A stretch of 64,000 nt of DNA from the NCBI RefSeq assembly GCF_022758145.1, contig NZ_JAJVDH010000003.1, positions 62,001 through 126,000 of the forward strand. The letters are read 5' to 3'. The stretch is from Pontibacter vulgaris. Its GTDB lineage: Bacteria; Bacteroidota; Bacteroidia; Cytophagales; Hymenobacteraceae. Positions 45,528 through 53,203 of this stretch are shown in pieces. Numbering within the stretch: the stretch's first letter is position 1; every line of letters begins with the position of its first letter. The notes below the pieces were generated by a model. The model saw only the letters and a list, made by a program, of their open reading frames with translations, was not told the origin of the DNA and made no database searches. The position numbers were made by a program, and so were the translations under genes.

Positions 45528-46979
45528 TTAGCTATACTTTAGTTTTTCTTCCACCAGGTTTTTGGTCGCAGTTTCGAAGGCTTTTATAGTTGCCTTGAAA
45601 GCATCGCGGTCAGAAATGGATTCGGAAGCGCGGTTTAGCTCTTTCACGAAAGATCCCTGGTGAATCCCTTTGTTCAGGAAGCCGGTCTCTATCTGCTTAT
45701 CCGATACCATGCGGTTGAAGTCTGTTTCGTTCAGGTTAAGCGCAGCAAAGGTTCTCTCCTTACGACCCAACTCACGCAACCACGACTGGTAACCAAACTC
45801 CGGGTTTGCTAAGAATTTATTCAGTTCTTTAAACACAGGTTCGTTACGGATAGCGCCTGTCAGGTCTACACCTTTCGCATAAGCAGCCTGTTCGTCGCCG
45901 GGTAAGTGTGTGGTGTAGTAGCGCTCGAAGTAATGGAAACGGATCAGTTGTTTGGCAATACGGTCACGGGTCTCACTATCGAGGTGCGAGAACTGTACAT
46001 TACTTACATCTTCGCGCAGGCCATACTCGTGGTATACTTCGTTGCCCGAAAGCTCATTATCCGAGTAATCCATGAAATCAACTATAGCCAACGCGCTGAG
46101 TAATTCTACCAGGTGCGCGTCGTTTTTCTGGCTGGCACGGCCTGGGTTATTCTCCATCGGCTTGTCCGGGTTATCACCCATATAGTAGACTGCATTAACA
46201 CCATTCAGGTGGTTCTGGTAATAGGAAAGCGCGTCTTTTGCCTTTGTGGTGAAAGTATTAGAATCGATAAAATCTGCTTCTACGCCCGCAGCCGGCTGCT
46301 CCAAAGAGAAGTATGGCAACACTACCATTGCGCCTGTCAGTGCTGTATTCAGGCTGGCAGCATTTGGCAAGGTGGTGCGGCTATCTTTAAAGTTTTTAAG
46401 CAGCAGCGGGAAACCAGCTGCACCTGTACCACCGAAGATCGAACTCACAAAGAAGATACGGTCGCCGGGCTGAAAGTTCGACGCGAAGAACCGCATTTCA
46501 GGAGAATCGATGATCTCGTTCAGCACTACGCTGCCCACGTTCGGGCTACCACGGAAACCCACATCGAGGCTGTTGTTCAGGTTCTCGGGGGTAAACAAAA
46601 GGTCGATCAATGCCTGGCTTTCGATATCTAATTGGTTGTAGCCTACATGGTCTTTAAACGGCTTGTTGATCCCACCGAAATCATACACAAAACTGTCTCT
46701 AATTTTAGCAGTGCCATCGCCGGCTATACTTGAGAGTGTGCTGATATCCGCGTGGAAGAAACCTTCGTCGCGGCGGCCTAATGCGTCGTGGATGTGCTTG
46801 TAAGTTTTAAGCAGCTCCACGGTGCGGTTCATGTCACCGTTCTGGGTGTCGGGGTCGATGATGATGGGTACTATTTTATCACAGTTCTGAATTTTGACAC
46901 CTGCGGCCATCAGCATGACCAGCGAACGGATCACGCGGGAACCGGTGCCACCTATTCCGAATACAAAAAGCTTTGCCAT
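45528..46979 (-). CDS. Tubulin/FtsZ-like GTPase-fold protein
   Basis: A 483-residue protein. Its N-terminal loop VFGIGGTGSRVIRSL (6-20) matches the T1 phosphate loop of FtsZ/tubulin. The signature loop FGGTGAAGFP (182-191) matches the tubulin T4 motif (GGTGSG; FtsZ GGGTGTG). The C-terminal half lacks the FtsZ T7 loop in obvious form, so polymerisation-coupled hydrolysis is uncertain. It has no membrane segment. This belongs to the divergent FtsZ-like/Tubulin-2-type group rather than cell-division FtsZ. It starts 2 bp after the stop of the small membrane protein gene and precedes the ASKHA gene. Confidence 0.82.
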   Translation of the reverse strand: MAKLFVFGIGGTGSRVIRSLVMLMAAGVKIQNCDKIVPIIIDPDTQNGDMNRTVELLKTYKHIHDALGRRDEGFFHADISTLSSIAGDGTAKIRDSFVYDFGGINKPFKDHVGYNQLDIESQALIDLLFTPENLNNSLDVGFRGSPNVGSVVLNEIIDSPEMRFFASNFQPGDRIFFVSSIFGGTGAAGFPLLLKNFKDSRTTLPNAASLNTALTGAMVVLPYFSLEQPAAGVEADFIDSNTFTTKAKDALSYYQNHLNGVNAVYYMGDNPDKPMENNPGRASQKNDAHLVELLSALAIVDFMDYSDNELSGNEVYHEYGLREDVSNVQFSHLDSETRDRIAKQLIRFHYFERYYTTHLPGDEQAAYAKGVDLTGAIRNEPVFKELNKFLANPEFGYQSWLRELGRKERTFAALNLNETDFNRMVSDKQIETGFLNKGIHQGSFVKELNRASESISDRDAFKATIKAFETATKNLVEEKLKYS

Positions 46980-46981
46980 AG

Positions 46982-47395
46982 TTATTTTTTATTGGGCCAT
47001 TTCATAGGGGTTGTCCATGCCTGCACGGATCCCCTTTTGAGTAGTATAGAGAAAACGAAGAAAAGGATGATACTGTATATCACGTTCACAAAAGCGAACA
47101 TATAAGTATAAGAGTGGGTCTCAATTTCGTTGCCATTTACCTGCGAGATTGGTATAATAAACGCAATGATGGCGTTCAGAATCAGGAACATGACCCAGTG
47201 GCGCGGCTTGTACAAACCAGTGCTCATAGCGCGGTTCAATACATAATAATAGATGATCACGATTGCCAGTGTAATGATGAACAGCATCAGCCCGGTGTTC
47301 GGGAAAACGACTTCACGGTAATCGTTGGTGAAGTTTGCGGGGATCGGCCGGCCTAAAAACAGTTCGTAAAGTCCGGAGAAAAACTTTTGTATCAT
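46982..47395 (-). CDS. Small multi-pass membrane protein (137 aa)
   Basis: A 137-residue protein with three clear hydrophobic segments: about 33-54 (LMLFIITLAIVIIYYYVL), 67-85 (VMFLILNAIIAFIIPI) and 98-118 (FAFVNVIYSIILFFVFSIL). It ends in a basic tail. I know no family for it. It is tightly packed in the operon, 5 bp after the lipoprotein gene and 2 bp before the tubulin-like gene. It is a plausible membrane receptor for the cytosolic NTPases. Confidence 0.75.
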   Translation of the reverse strand: MIQKFFSGLYELFLGRPIPANFTNDYREVVFPNTGLMLFIITLAIVIIYYYVLNRAMSTGLYKPRHWVMFLILNAIIAFIIPISQVNGNEIETHSYTYMFAFVNVIYSIILFFVFSILLKRGSVQAWTTPMKWPNKK

Positions 47396-47400
47396 GGGTG

Positions 47401-48771
47401 TTAGTCTGCTTTGTTAAATTGTATGGTTGCATTAAAAACGAAGTCGCTCTGGTCGCGGTAAAGTGCCTGAACGCCATCAATTATCTTGGTTAACTGGTAT
47501 GTCTTTTTCGGAGCCGCCGCCGGGTTGTTATCATTGTCGGTAGACCAGCTCGTGATCCAAGTTGGTGTAACCTGCGGCAATTGCACGGAGATGGTACCGG
47601 AGTTGGCTGTAAGTTCTGGCACACGTATGCGTACAAAATGGCTATACTTAGCCAGGTCAGGTGTGGCTTTTATACTTTCGTCGGCGGCTGTAACCGAAAC
47701 TATAGTTGGCCTGCTGCCTGTACTGGTTACTTTCAGATTCTTTTTCAGGTAATCTATACTTTGCATCGACATTGGCAGCCCGCTCAGGTCAAAGCCAATT
47801 GTAAATTCTACCGGCTCTTTCTTCTCCGGCTGCAGGTTAACCGAAGTACATGGGTCTGCATTTCGGCTGCTGCAGTATACTACGCCGGCTGGTTTAAACT
47901 GCTTCTCTTTCAGCAAGGCTGAAAAAGGTATAGACTTATACTCAAAGCCGAAGTATGCCTGCTGGGCCGGAAGGTTACGGAGTACTTTATTGGTTACCAC
48001 CTGCACTTCCTGCTGCTTGCCTATCACCCAGATATAATACGGAATCTCCTCACCGTTCAGGGTTCTACGTAGCTCCGGTTTCTTTACAGCCGGATGGTAA
48101 GTGCCATAAAACGGGGATGAATTGGCAAGTATAGCAATGGCCAGTCCCTGGTGTTCGGCCTCTCTCAGGCTGCTCCTGATATCCGAATCTAAAGAAATAA
48201 ACTGCCCCTGGTCGCGCGGGTCCGGGCCATGTATAAAATCTGAAATGATGACACTTACTGCCCCCTGCTCAATTGACTTATTTAAAGCCGATTGTAATAA
48301 AGACGGAAGCGGAGTGCCACGCACATCATCTTTGATACCACTAACGATATAACTTTTCATGGTATTGTACGACACGCTATCCAGCACCGGGCGGCTTTGA
48401 GCATCTTCTTTCGCCAGGTAAAATCCTTTGTTGGCCACATAGCGCCCGTCCTGCACTTCAGAGATCAGTTTGTTGAGGTTGTTCTGGAACGTAGTGGCTT
48501 CTTTACCCGCTGCAGGTGTTGGCATAAAGCCTTTCATGCCATTCGAGATCTCCAGGTATACATTCACGTTCACTTTGGACGGAGCAGTAGTTTCTGCCGG
48601 TGTTGTAGTTGCCGGGGCTTTTGTGGTTTCAGCAGGTTTTTCAACTTGTGCCGGTGTAGTAGTTGGTTCGGTTTCTTCGTTGCCAGACTGCTTTTTAAAG
48701 CAAGCGGTTAAGGCAAATAGCACGAGGAGTAGTAGCAAACAGGAGCTACGCACAAACTTTTTTAGAAGCAT
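47401..48771 (-). CDS. Lipoprotein with vWA-like domain
   Basis: A 456-residue protein, first of the operon. It has a type II signal sequence with lipobox LTAC (Cys24), then a Thr/Pro/Glu-rich linker to about residue 66. A von Willebrand A-like domain follows: strand VNVYLEISNGM with E74/S76/G78 where DxSxS is expected, helix lead RGTPLPSLLQSAL (T153), and strand VSVIISDFIHGPD (D178). The MIDAS is therefore altered (Asp to Glu, second Ser to Gly) and metal binding is uncertain. The C-terminal 200 residues are beta-rich. It would sit on the outer leaflet or in the outer membrane and could couple the inner-membrane machine to the envelope. Confidence 0.78.
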   Translation of the reverse strand: MLLKKFVRSSCLLLLLVLFALTACFKKQSGNEETEPTTTPAQVEKPAETTKAPATTTPAETTAPSKVNVNVYLEISNGMKGFMPTPAAGKEATTFQNNLNKLISEVQDGRYVANKGFYLAKEDAQSRPVLDSVSYNTMKSYIVSGIKDDVRGTPLPSLLQSALNKSIEQGAVSVIISDFIHGPDPRDQGQFISLDSDIRSSLREAEHQGLAIAILANSSPFYGTYHPAVKKPELRRTLNGEEIPYYIWVIGKQQEVQVVTNKVLRNLPAQQAYFGFEYKSIPFSALLKEKQFKPAGVVYCSSRNADPCTSVNLQPEKKEPVEFTIGFDLSGLPMSMQSIDYLKKNLKVTSTGSRPTIVSVTAADESIKATPDLAKYSHFVRIRVPELTANSGTISVQLPQVTPTWITSWSTDNDNNPAAAPKKTYQLTKIIDGVQALYRDQSDFVFNATIQFNKAD

Positions 48772-49173
48772 GCATTTTATATTTATTAGCCGTTCGGCAA
48801 TACTATGAAAACGTAAATAAGGTTTTAGAGCACAAAACGTGCCTTAAAAAAGAGATAAAACTATTTGCACCGCCCCTCCTGAATTAAGATACTACCAATG
48901 CGGCTTACTTATATGCAACTAAATGATGCTTTAACGGCAGTAGCCAGCAAATAGTATACGCACATGGGACCGGAAAAGAAGAAGCTATTGCACTTTTTCT
49001 TATACTTTGTACTGTACATAGAGGTCACCAAAGTATAAACTCAGTTATACTTCAGGAAGAGATGCAAAATTTGCTGTTACCAGAATGGATCAGCCGATGG
49101 CCAGATACAGGAATTACCTGATGTAAGATATATTACCGGGAAATGGGAGAAGTATAAACTGCTAAAGAATTGA
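48772..49173. other. Intergenic region upstream of the seven-gene operon
   Basis: 402 bp with no credible gene. It must carry the operon promoter. On the minus strand a TTTG box is followed after 17 nt by TACGTTTT near 48815-48845, a weak candidate only. A short dyad GCACaaaacGTGC lies in the same place. Several AAGTATA/TATACTT copies occur at 49000-49160. Confidence 0.4.
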
Positions 49174-50034
49174 TTAAAAAAACAGGCTCAGCTGCTGGTC
49201 TTTGGCTTCTGTCTTTACAGCTTTTGGTTTAAAGCTAACCAGTATTTCGTCTGATTGTGATTCTTCGGAACAGCTCAAAGTATAAACAGGAGTTTCTTTG
49301 TAGCGTGATGCCACTACAACTTTGGTACCTGCTGCATACTTTGTAAAGAGTTCTTCTACCAGATTCGGACAGTTATTATCTTTGGAGAGGTGCGATAAAA
49401 ACACATGACTCATGAAGTCAGGCTTATACGTTTCGAAAACTGCCAATGCCTGCTTGTTTGACAAGTGCCCCTTACCCCCACTGATGCGTCTTTTCAGATG
49501 GTATGGGTAATAACCGTTTTGCAGCATTTCATCATCATAATTAGCCTCCAAAAAAGCTGCATGGCACTGCTGGAAATAATGAATAAGCTGTTCGCAGGGC
49601 GCGCCTATATCTGTGAAAACACCAATTTTCAGGTTTTTATAAGCAACTACAAAACTATGCGGATCGGCAGCATCATGCAGCTTCGGGAAAGCTGTTACTG
49701 TAAGCCCGCCAACTTCTATCGGCTCATGCGCCTCAAAAGGAATCAGGATCAGGTTACCAAAATCCATGCGGGCATATTGTGCCGTGTAGTCTGTAATAAA
49801 CACCGGCAAGCGGTACTTTTTAGCCAGCACCGGAATGCCCCGGATATGGTCAGAATGCTCATGCGACACAAAAATAGCCCGCACTTTGTGCATCGACAGT
49901 CCCAAGCGCGCCATGCGTTGTTCTGTTTCGCGGCAAGATAAACCTGCATCCACTAAAATTGCCTCACGGTCGTTGCCGATGTAGTAGCAGTTACCGTTGC
50001 TTCCAGAATTAAGGGATGTGATGTACAATTGCAT
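49174..50034 (-). CDS. MBL-fold metal-dependent hydrolase (WalJ/YycJ-like)
   Basis: A 286-residue metallo-beta-lactamase-fold protein with the two-metal motif HEHSDH (58-63), SGSNGNCYYI at the start, a later metal His in FPKLHDAADPHSF and a Asp in VFTDIG. This arrangement matches the WalJ/YycJ exonuclease-like group (beta-CASP-less), which in Bacillus is tied to cell-wall regulation and DNA metabolism. The C-terminal tail ends in QQLSLFF, a pattern resembling a sliding-clamp-binding peptide (QxxLxFF), suggesting action at the replication fork. The clamp interaction is inference. Confidence 0.88.
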   Translation of the reverse strand: MQLYITSLNSGSNGNCYYIGNDREAILVDAGLSCRETEQRMARLGLSMHKVRAIFVSHEHSDHIRGIPVLAKKYRLPVFITDYTAQYARMDFGNLILIPFEAHEPIEVGGLTVTAFPKLHDAADPHSFVVAYKNLKIGVFTDIGAPCEQLIHYFQQCHAAFLEANYDDEMLQNGYYPYHLKRRISGGKGHLSNKQALAVFETYKPDFMSHVFLSHLSKDNNCPNLVEELFTKYAAGTKVVVASRYKETPVYTLSCSEESQSDEILVSFKPKAVKTEAKDQQLSLFF

Positions 50035-50212
50035 ATTTTACAAAGAAACCTGATTCAGAACTCTTAATCAACTTCTTATAGTTCAAAAATTAAAAAGTAT
50101 AAAACTTGCTCTTAATAGAAGTATGATATAACTCAGCAACTTACCATAAAAACTTTATGCTTCTTTATAGCCTGCCGCTAACCCCGTTCTTTTGCCTCCG
50201 TTAAAAACAACT

Positions 50213-50761
50213 ATGAGCAGAGCATTTGTTAAAGAAGATGATGCGGGACAACCGCCGATTATACCTCCGCGGGCAGCATTGCCACCGGGCACACCTAATT
50301 ATGTTACCCCGCGTGGCCTGGAACTGCTACGCAACGAAATGAGCGAGCTGGAAGCTGAGCGTACCCGCACAGAGGCTAACCGAGAAGACGAAGCAGATCG
50401 TACACGCCAGTTAACCATCCTTAATGGCAGGATCAGCGCCTTGAATGCAAGATTGGCAAACGCCAAAGTTGTAGATCCGCAGATTCAGCCACAGGATGAA
50501 GTACGTTTTGGAGCAAAAGTCACATTGAAAACACTCAGCGGAGGCAAACCAGGCACGTTACGTACTTTTACCATTGTAGGCGTAGACGAAGCCTCTGTAG
50601 CAGACGGGCTTATAGCTTTTGTTGCGCCTATTGCAAGAGCTGTAACCGGCTTACATGTAGGGCAAACAGCCAGTCTGAAATTAGGTCGTAATGAAGAACA
50701 AGTGGAGGTAATAGAAATATCCTATGGCAATTTTAAAAGCCAGTCTGGCAGAGCAGCTTAG
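50213..50761 (+). CDS. GreA/GreB-family elongation factor-like protein
   Basis: A 182-residue protein. A Pro-rich N-terminus (to about residue 25) is followed by a coiled coil (LLRNEMSELEAERTRTEANREDEADRTRQLTILNGRI, read in parts; about 35-80) and a C-terminal FKBP-like domain (VRFGAKVTLKTL...FTIVGVDEAS...LKLGRNEEQVEVIEISY). This is the Gre architecture that rescues backtracked RNA polymerase, but the tip of the coiled coil carries NREDEAD acids in a non-standard setting. A TTG at 50192 would extend it by seven residues. ATG 50213 is preferred. Confidence 0.85.
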   Translation: MSRAFVKEDDAGQPPIIPPRAALPPGTPNYVTPRGLELLRNEMSELEAERTRTEANREDEADRTRQLTILNGRISALNARLANAKVVDPQIQPQDEVRFGAKVTLKTLSGGKPGTLRTFTIVGVDEASVADGLIAFVAPIARAVTGLHVGQTASLKLGRNEEQVEVIEISYGNFKSQSGRAA

Positions 50762-50860
50762 TAAAATACATGGCTTTTTATACTTGAGAACCGATCCGGG
50801 TGGGCATATCTGCGTATAGGCTAAGCACAATACAAATACATAACTATAGAAATTTAAGCT

Positions 50861-51358
50861 ATGAGCAAATTAAAGAGCCTGGAAGAGCTATTCCTCCATG
50901 AACTGAAAGATCTATACAGCGCTGAAAAGCAATTACTGGAAGCTTTACCTAAAATGGCCAAAAAAGCAGCCGACCCAAAACTGAAGCAGGCTTTTGAAAT
51001 GCACCTGGAAGAAACCAAAGTCCAGAAAGAGCGCATCGAAAAAGTATGCGAGTTGATGGGCATTAGCCCGGGCCGCATGAAATGCAAAGCCATGGAAGGC
51101 CTGATCGAAGAAGGCGAAGACATGATAGACGAAGATGCTACGCCAGAAACAAAAGATGCCGGCCTGATCGCTTCCGCACAACGCATCGAGCATTACGAAA
51201 TTTCCGGTTACGGCACAGCAGCCCACTTTGCAGAACGTTTAGGCCACAAAGAGGCGGCCCAATTACTGAACGAAACACTTAAGGAAGAGCAAAACGCCGA
51301 CACTAAGCTTAACAAGCTGGCGAAAAGCTTCATCAACCCGAAAGCGATGGAGAAATAA
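50861..51358 (+). CDS. DUF892 ferritin-like protein (YciF-like)
   Basis: A 165-residue four-helix protein. Helix 1 LEELFLHELKDLYSAEKQLL and helices with ExxH-type patterns (HLEETKVQKERIEKV; AQRIEHYEISGYGTAAHFA) provide the acidic and His ligands of a di-metal ferritin-like site. YciF-type proteins are induced by stress in other bacteria. It is monocistronic with its own terminator. Confidence 0.93.
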   Translation: MSKLKSLEELFLHELKDLYSAEKQLLEALPKMAKKAADPKLKQAFEMHLEETKVQKERIEKVCELMGISPGRMKCKAMEGLIEEGEDMIDEDATPETKDAGLIASAQRIEHYEISGYGTAAHFAERLGHKEAAQLLNETLKEEQNADTKLNKLAKSFINPKAMEK

Positions 51359-51380
51359 ACCTCCTAAAATTCTTTTTTAA

Positions 51381-51419
51381 CAAAAGCCGCCTGCACATGT
51401 ATGCGGCTTTTGTTTTTTA
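51381..51419 (+). terminator. Terminator of the DUF892 gene
   Basis: CAAAAGCCGC/GCGGCTTTTG (10-bp perfect arms, 12-nt loop) followed by a T run. Confidence 0.9.
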
Positions 51420-51548
51420 TACATTTTCAGCTTGTTAATCAGTCATTTACAAAACATCCATACCTATTCCCATTTATACTTTATACCCGCTACTCCAGCT
51501 CAACTTTAATATCAATTTCTGGTAAAAGGAAACATTTATGCAATTTTA

Positions 51549-51579
51549 AATGTATATACATTAAATGTTTGTACATTTG
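51549..51579 (+). promoter_or_regulatory. Tandem operator-like dyads over the yceI promoter
   Basis: AATGTATATACATT (51549-51562) is a perfect palindrome. It is immediately followed by AAATGT-TTGT-ACATTT (51563-51578), a second dyad with the same half-site, 15 bp centre to centre. The second overlaps the -7 box TACATTTG (51572-51579). The arrangement suggests a repressor, perhaps MarR-type, although no regulator gene is adjacent. Confidence 0.65.
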
Positions 51580-51622
51580 TAAATCGTAAATCAGAATTAA
51601 ACAAAATTAAAGTATACATACC

Positions 51623-52159
51623 ATGGCAGAGTTAACAAAATGGGTAATAGACCCGATGCATAGCGAAATTCAGTTTAAAGTAAAACACCTGATGATTACT
51701 ACTGTGACAGGTTATTTCAAGACATTTAACCTGGAAGTAGAAACCGAAGGCGATGACTTTACAACGGCTTCACGCATTGAGTTTACAGCAGATATAGACT
51801 CTATTTACACCAATAACGAACAGCGCGACACGCACCTTAAATCAGCAGACTTTTTTGATGCGGAAAACCACTCGCAGCTTGTATTTACAGGTACTAAGTA
51901 TGAGCAGGCCGGCGATGCTTATAAACTGTATGGCGAGTTAAACATCAGAGGCGTGAAGAAACCTGTTACCCTGAATGTAGAATTTGGTGGCACTGTAGTA
52001 GACCCTTACGGACAAACAAAAGCAGGTTTTACGGTTGATGGCAAAATCAGCAGAAAAGAATTCGGGCTGACCTGGAATGCCGTAACCGAAGCCGGAAGCG
52101 TAGTAGTAAGCGATGAGATCAGACTGCATTGCGAAGTGCAGTTAGTGAAGCAGGCCTAA
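51623..52159 (+). CDS. YceI family protein
   Basis: A 178-residue lipocalin-like beta-barrel protein of the YceI family: WVIDPMHSEIQFKVKHLMI at the start, FTADIDSIYTNNEQRDTHLKSADFFDAE in the middle and a closing barrel strand. YceI proteins bind isoprenoid-like lipids, often polyprenyl chains. There is no signal peptide, so this copy is probably cytosolic, as is common in Bacteroidota. Two adjacent dyads cover its promoter, and the leader is about 40 nt. Confidence 0.93.
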   Translation: MAELTKWVIDPMHSEIQFKVKHLMITTVTGYFKTFNLEVETEGDDFTTASRIEFTADIDSIYTNNEQRDTHLKSADFFDAENHSQLVFTGTKYEQAGDAYKLYGELNIRGVKKPVTLNVEFGGTVVDPYGQTKAGFTVDGKISRKEFGLTWNAVTEAGSVVVSDEIRLHCEVQLVKQA

Positions 52160-52230
52160 GCACCAGTTTTAGCTGCAATCCGTTTAAAAAAATAGCAGTT
52201 TATTGCAGTAACTAATTTGAGTTGAGCGAA

Positions 52231-52932
52231 ATGAGTAAGAAAAAAATAAAAATAGACGTTGTTTCCGACATTAATTGCCCCTGGTGCTACATTGGCGAAC
52301 AACGCTTGAAAAGCGCTATGGCAGCTGCCGGCAGCAACTATGATTTTGAAGTATACTTCAAGCCTTTCGAACTGAACCCGAATATTCCGCAGGAAGGCCA
52401 GAGCAAAGAGGAATACTTTACCAACAGCTACGGGCCTGCAATTCTGAGCCAGCTTGGCGACATGAACAAGCGCATGACCGAAACAGGAAGAGCAGAAGGC
52501 ATCGAGTTTAATTTCGACAAAGCCACCAGTCTGAGCAATACATTTAACGGCCACAGGCTTATCTGGCTTGCCGACCAATATGGTGTGCAGGAAAAAGTGG
52601 TAAATGCGCTTTTTGTAAGTAATTTTACAGAAGGCGATAACGTGAACGATATTGCTTTGCTTAAGGAAACCGGTATTGCCAACGGTATACCAGCTGAAAA
52701 GCTGGAAGGCTTTTTCGAAAGCGAAGAAGGTAAAAAGGAAGTTCGCGAAATGGAAGCCTGGGCGCAGCAAGCCGGAATAAAAGGCGTTCCTGCTTTTATC
52801 TTCAACGAAAAGTACCTGGTGAGCGGCGCACAGCCAGCCGCTACTTTTTTAGAGGTATTTCCGCAAGCGGCCCCGGCATTTGAGGAAATTAAAGCCGAAG
52901 GCGGTTCCTGCGATATTAACGGTAACTGCTAA
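52231..52932 (+). CDS. FrnE-like DsbA family oxidoreductase
   Basis: A 233-residue thioredoxin-fold protein of the FrnE/2-hydroxychromene-2-carboxylate isomerase-like branch of DsbA, with active-site motif CPWC near residue 17 (VSDINCPWCYIGEQRL) and cis-Pro segment GIKGVPAFIFN. The tail ends in a C-x5-C pair (SCDINGNC). There is no signal peptide, so it is cytosolic, like FrnE of Deinococcus, which helps oxidative stress tolerance. An in-frame TTG at 52222 is possible, but ATG 52231 is better. Confidence 0.92.
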   Translation: MSKKKIKIDVVSDINCPWCYIGEQRLKSAMAAAGSNYDFEVYFKPFELNPNIPQEGQSKEEYFTNSYGPAILSQLGDMNKRMTETGRAEGIEFNFDKATSLSNTFNGHRLIWLADQYGVQEKVVNALFVSNFTEGDNVNDIALLKETGIANGIPAEKLEGFFESEEGKKEVREMEAWAQQAGIKGVPAFIFNEKYLVSGAQPAATFLEVFPQAAPAFEEIKAEGGSCDINGNC

Positions 52933-52961
52933 CAGCAAAACTTTATAGTTTAATAACTGGA

Positions 52962-53003
52962 TTAAAAAGCTGCCTGAGTAGAATTCAGGCAGCTTTTTCT
53001 TTT
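52962..53003 (+). terminator. Terminator of the FrnE-like gene
   Basis: AAAAAGCTGCCTGA/TTCAGGCAGCTTTTT stem with a short loop, followed by CTTTTTAT. Confidence 0.9.
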
Positions 53004-53203
53004 TATACTTCTGTCTGACCATAGTATAACCTAAAATTCAAGAGCTTTTCTATCTGTAAATTCTTAAAGAATACGTAAGATATTCCTGTGTAATACAGCA
53101 ACTTGACTTTTATAGCAAACCTATACTTCGCTTCAATATTGAAAGTATAAACAAAAGCTGCGGGCAAGTATAAATACATCTCTGGCTGTGTTAAAACTAT
53201 ACT

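Noticed and set aside
38529..48771. Calling the cluster a Zorya defence system
   Set aside because: Only the channel pair is Zorya-like. No ZorC, ZorD helicase or ZorE nuclease is present, and the DEAD-box gene downstream is a minimal RNA helicase with its own gap, not ZorD.
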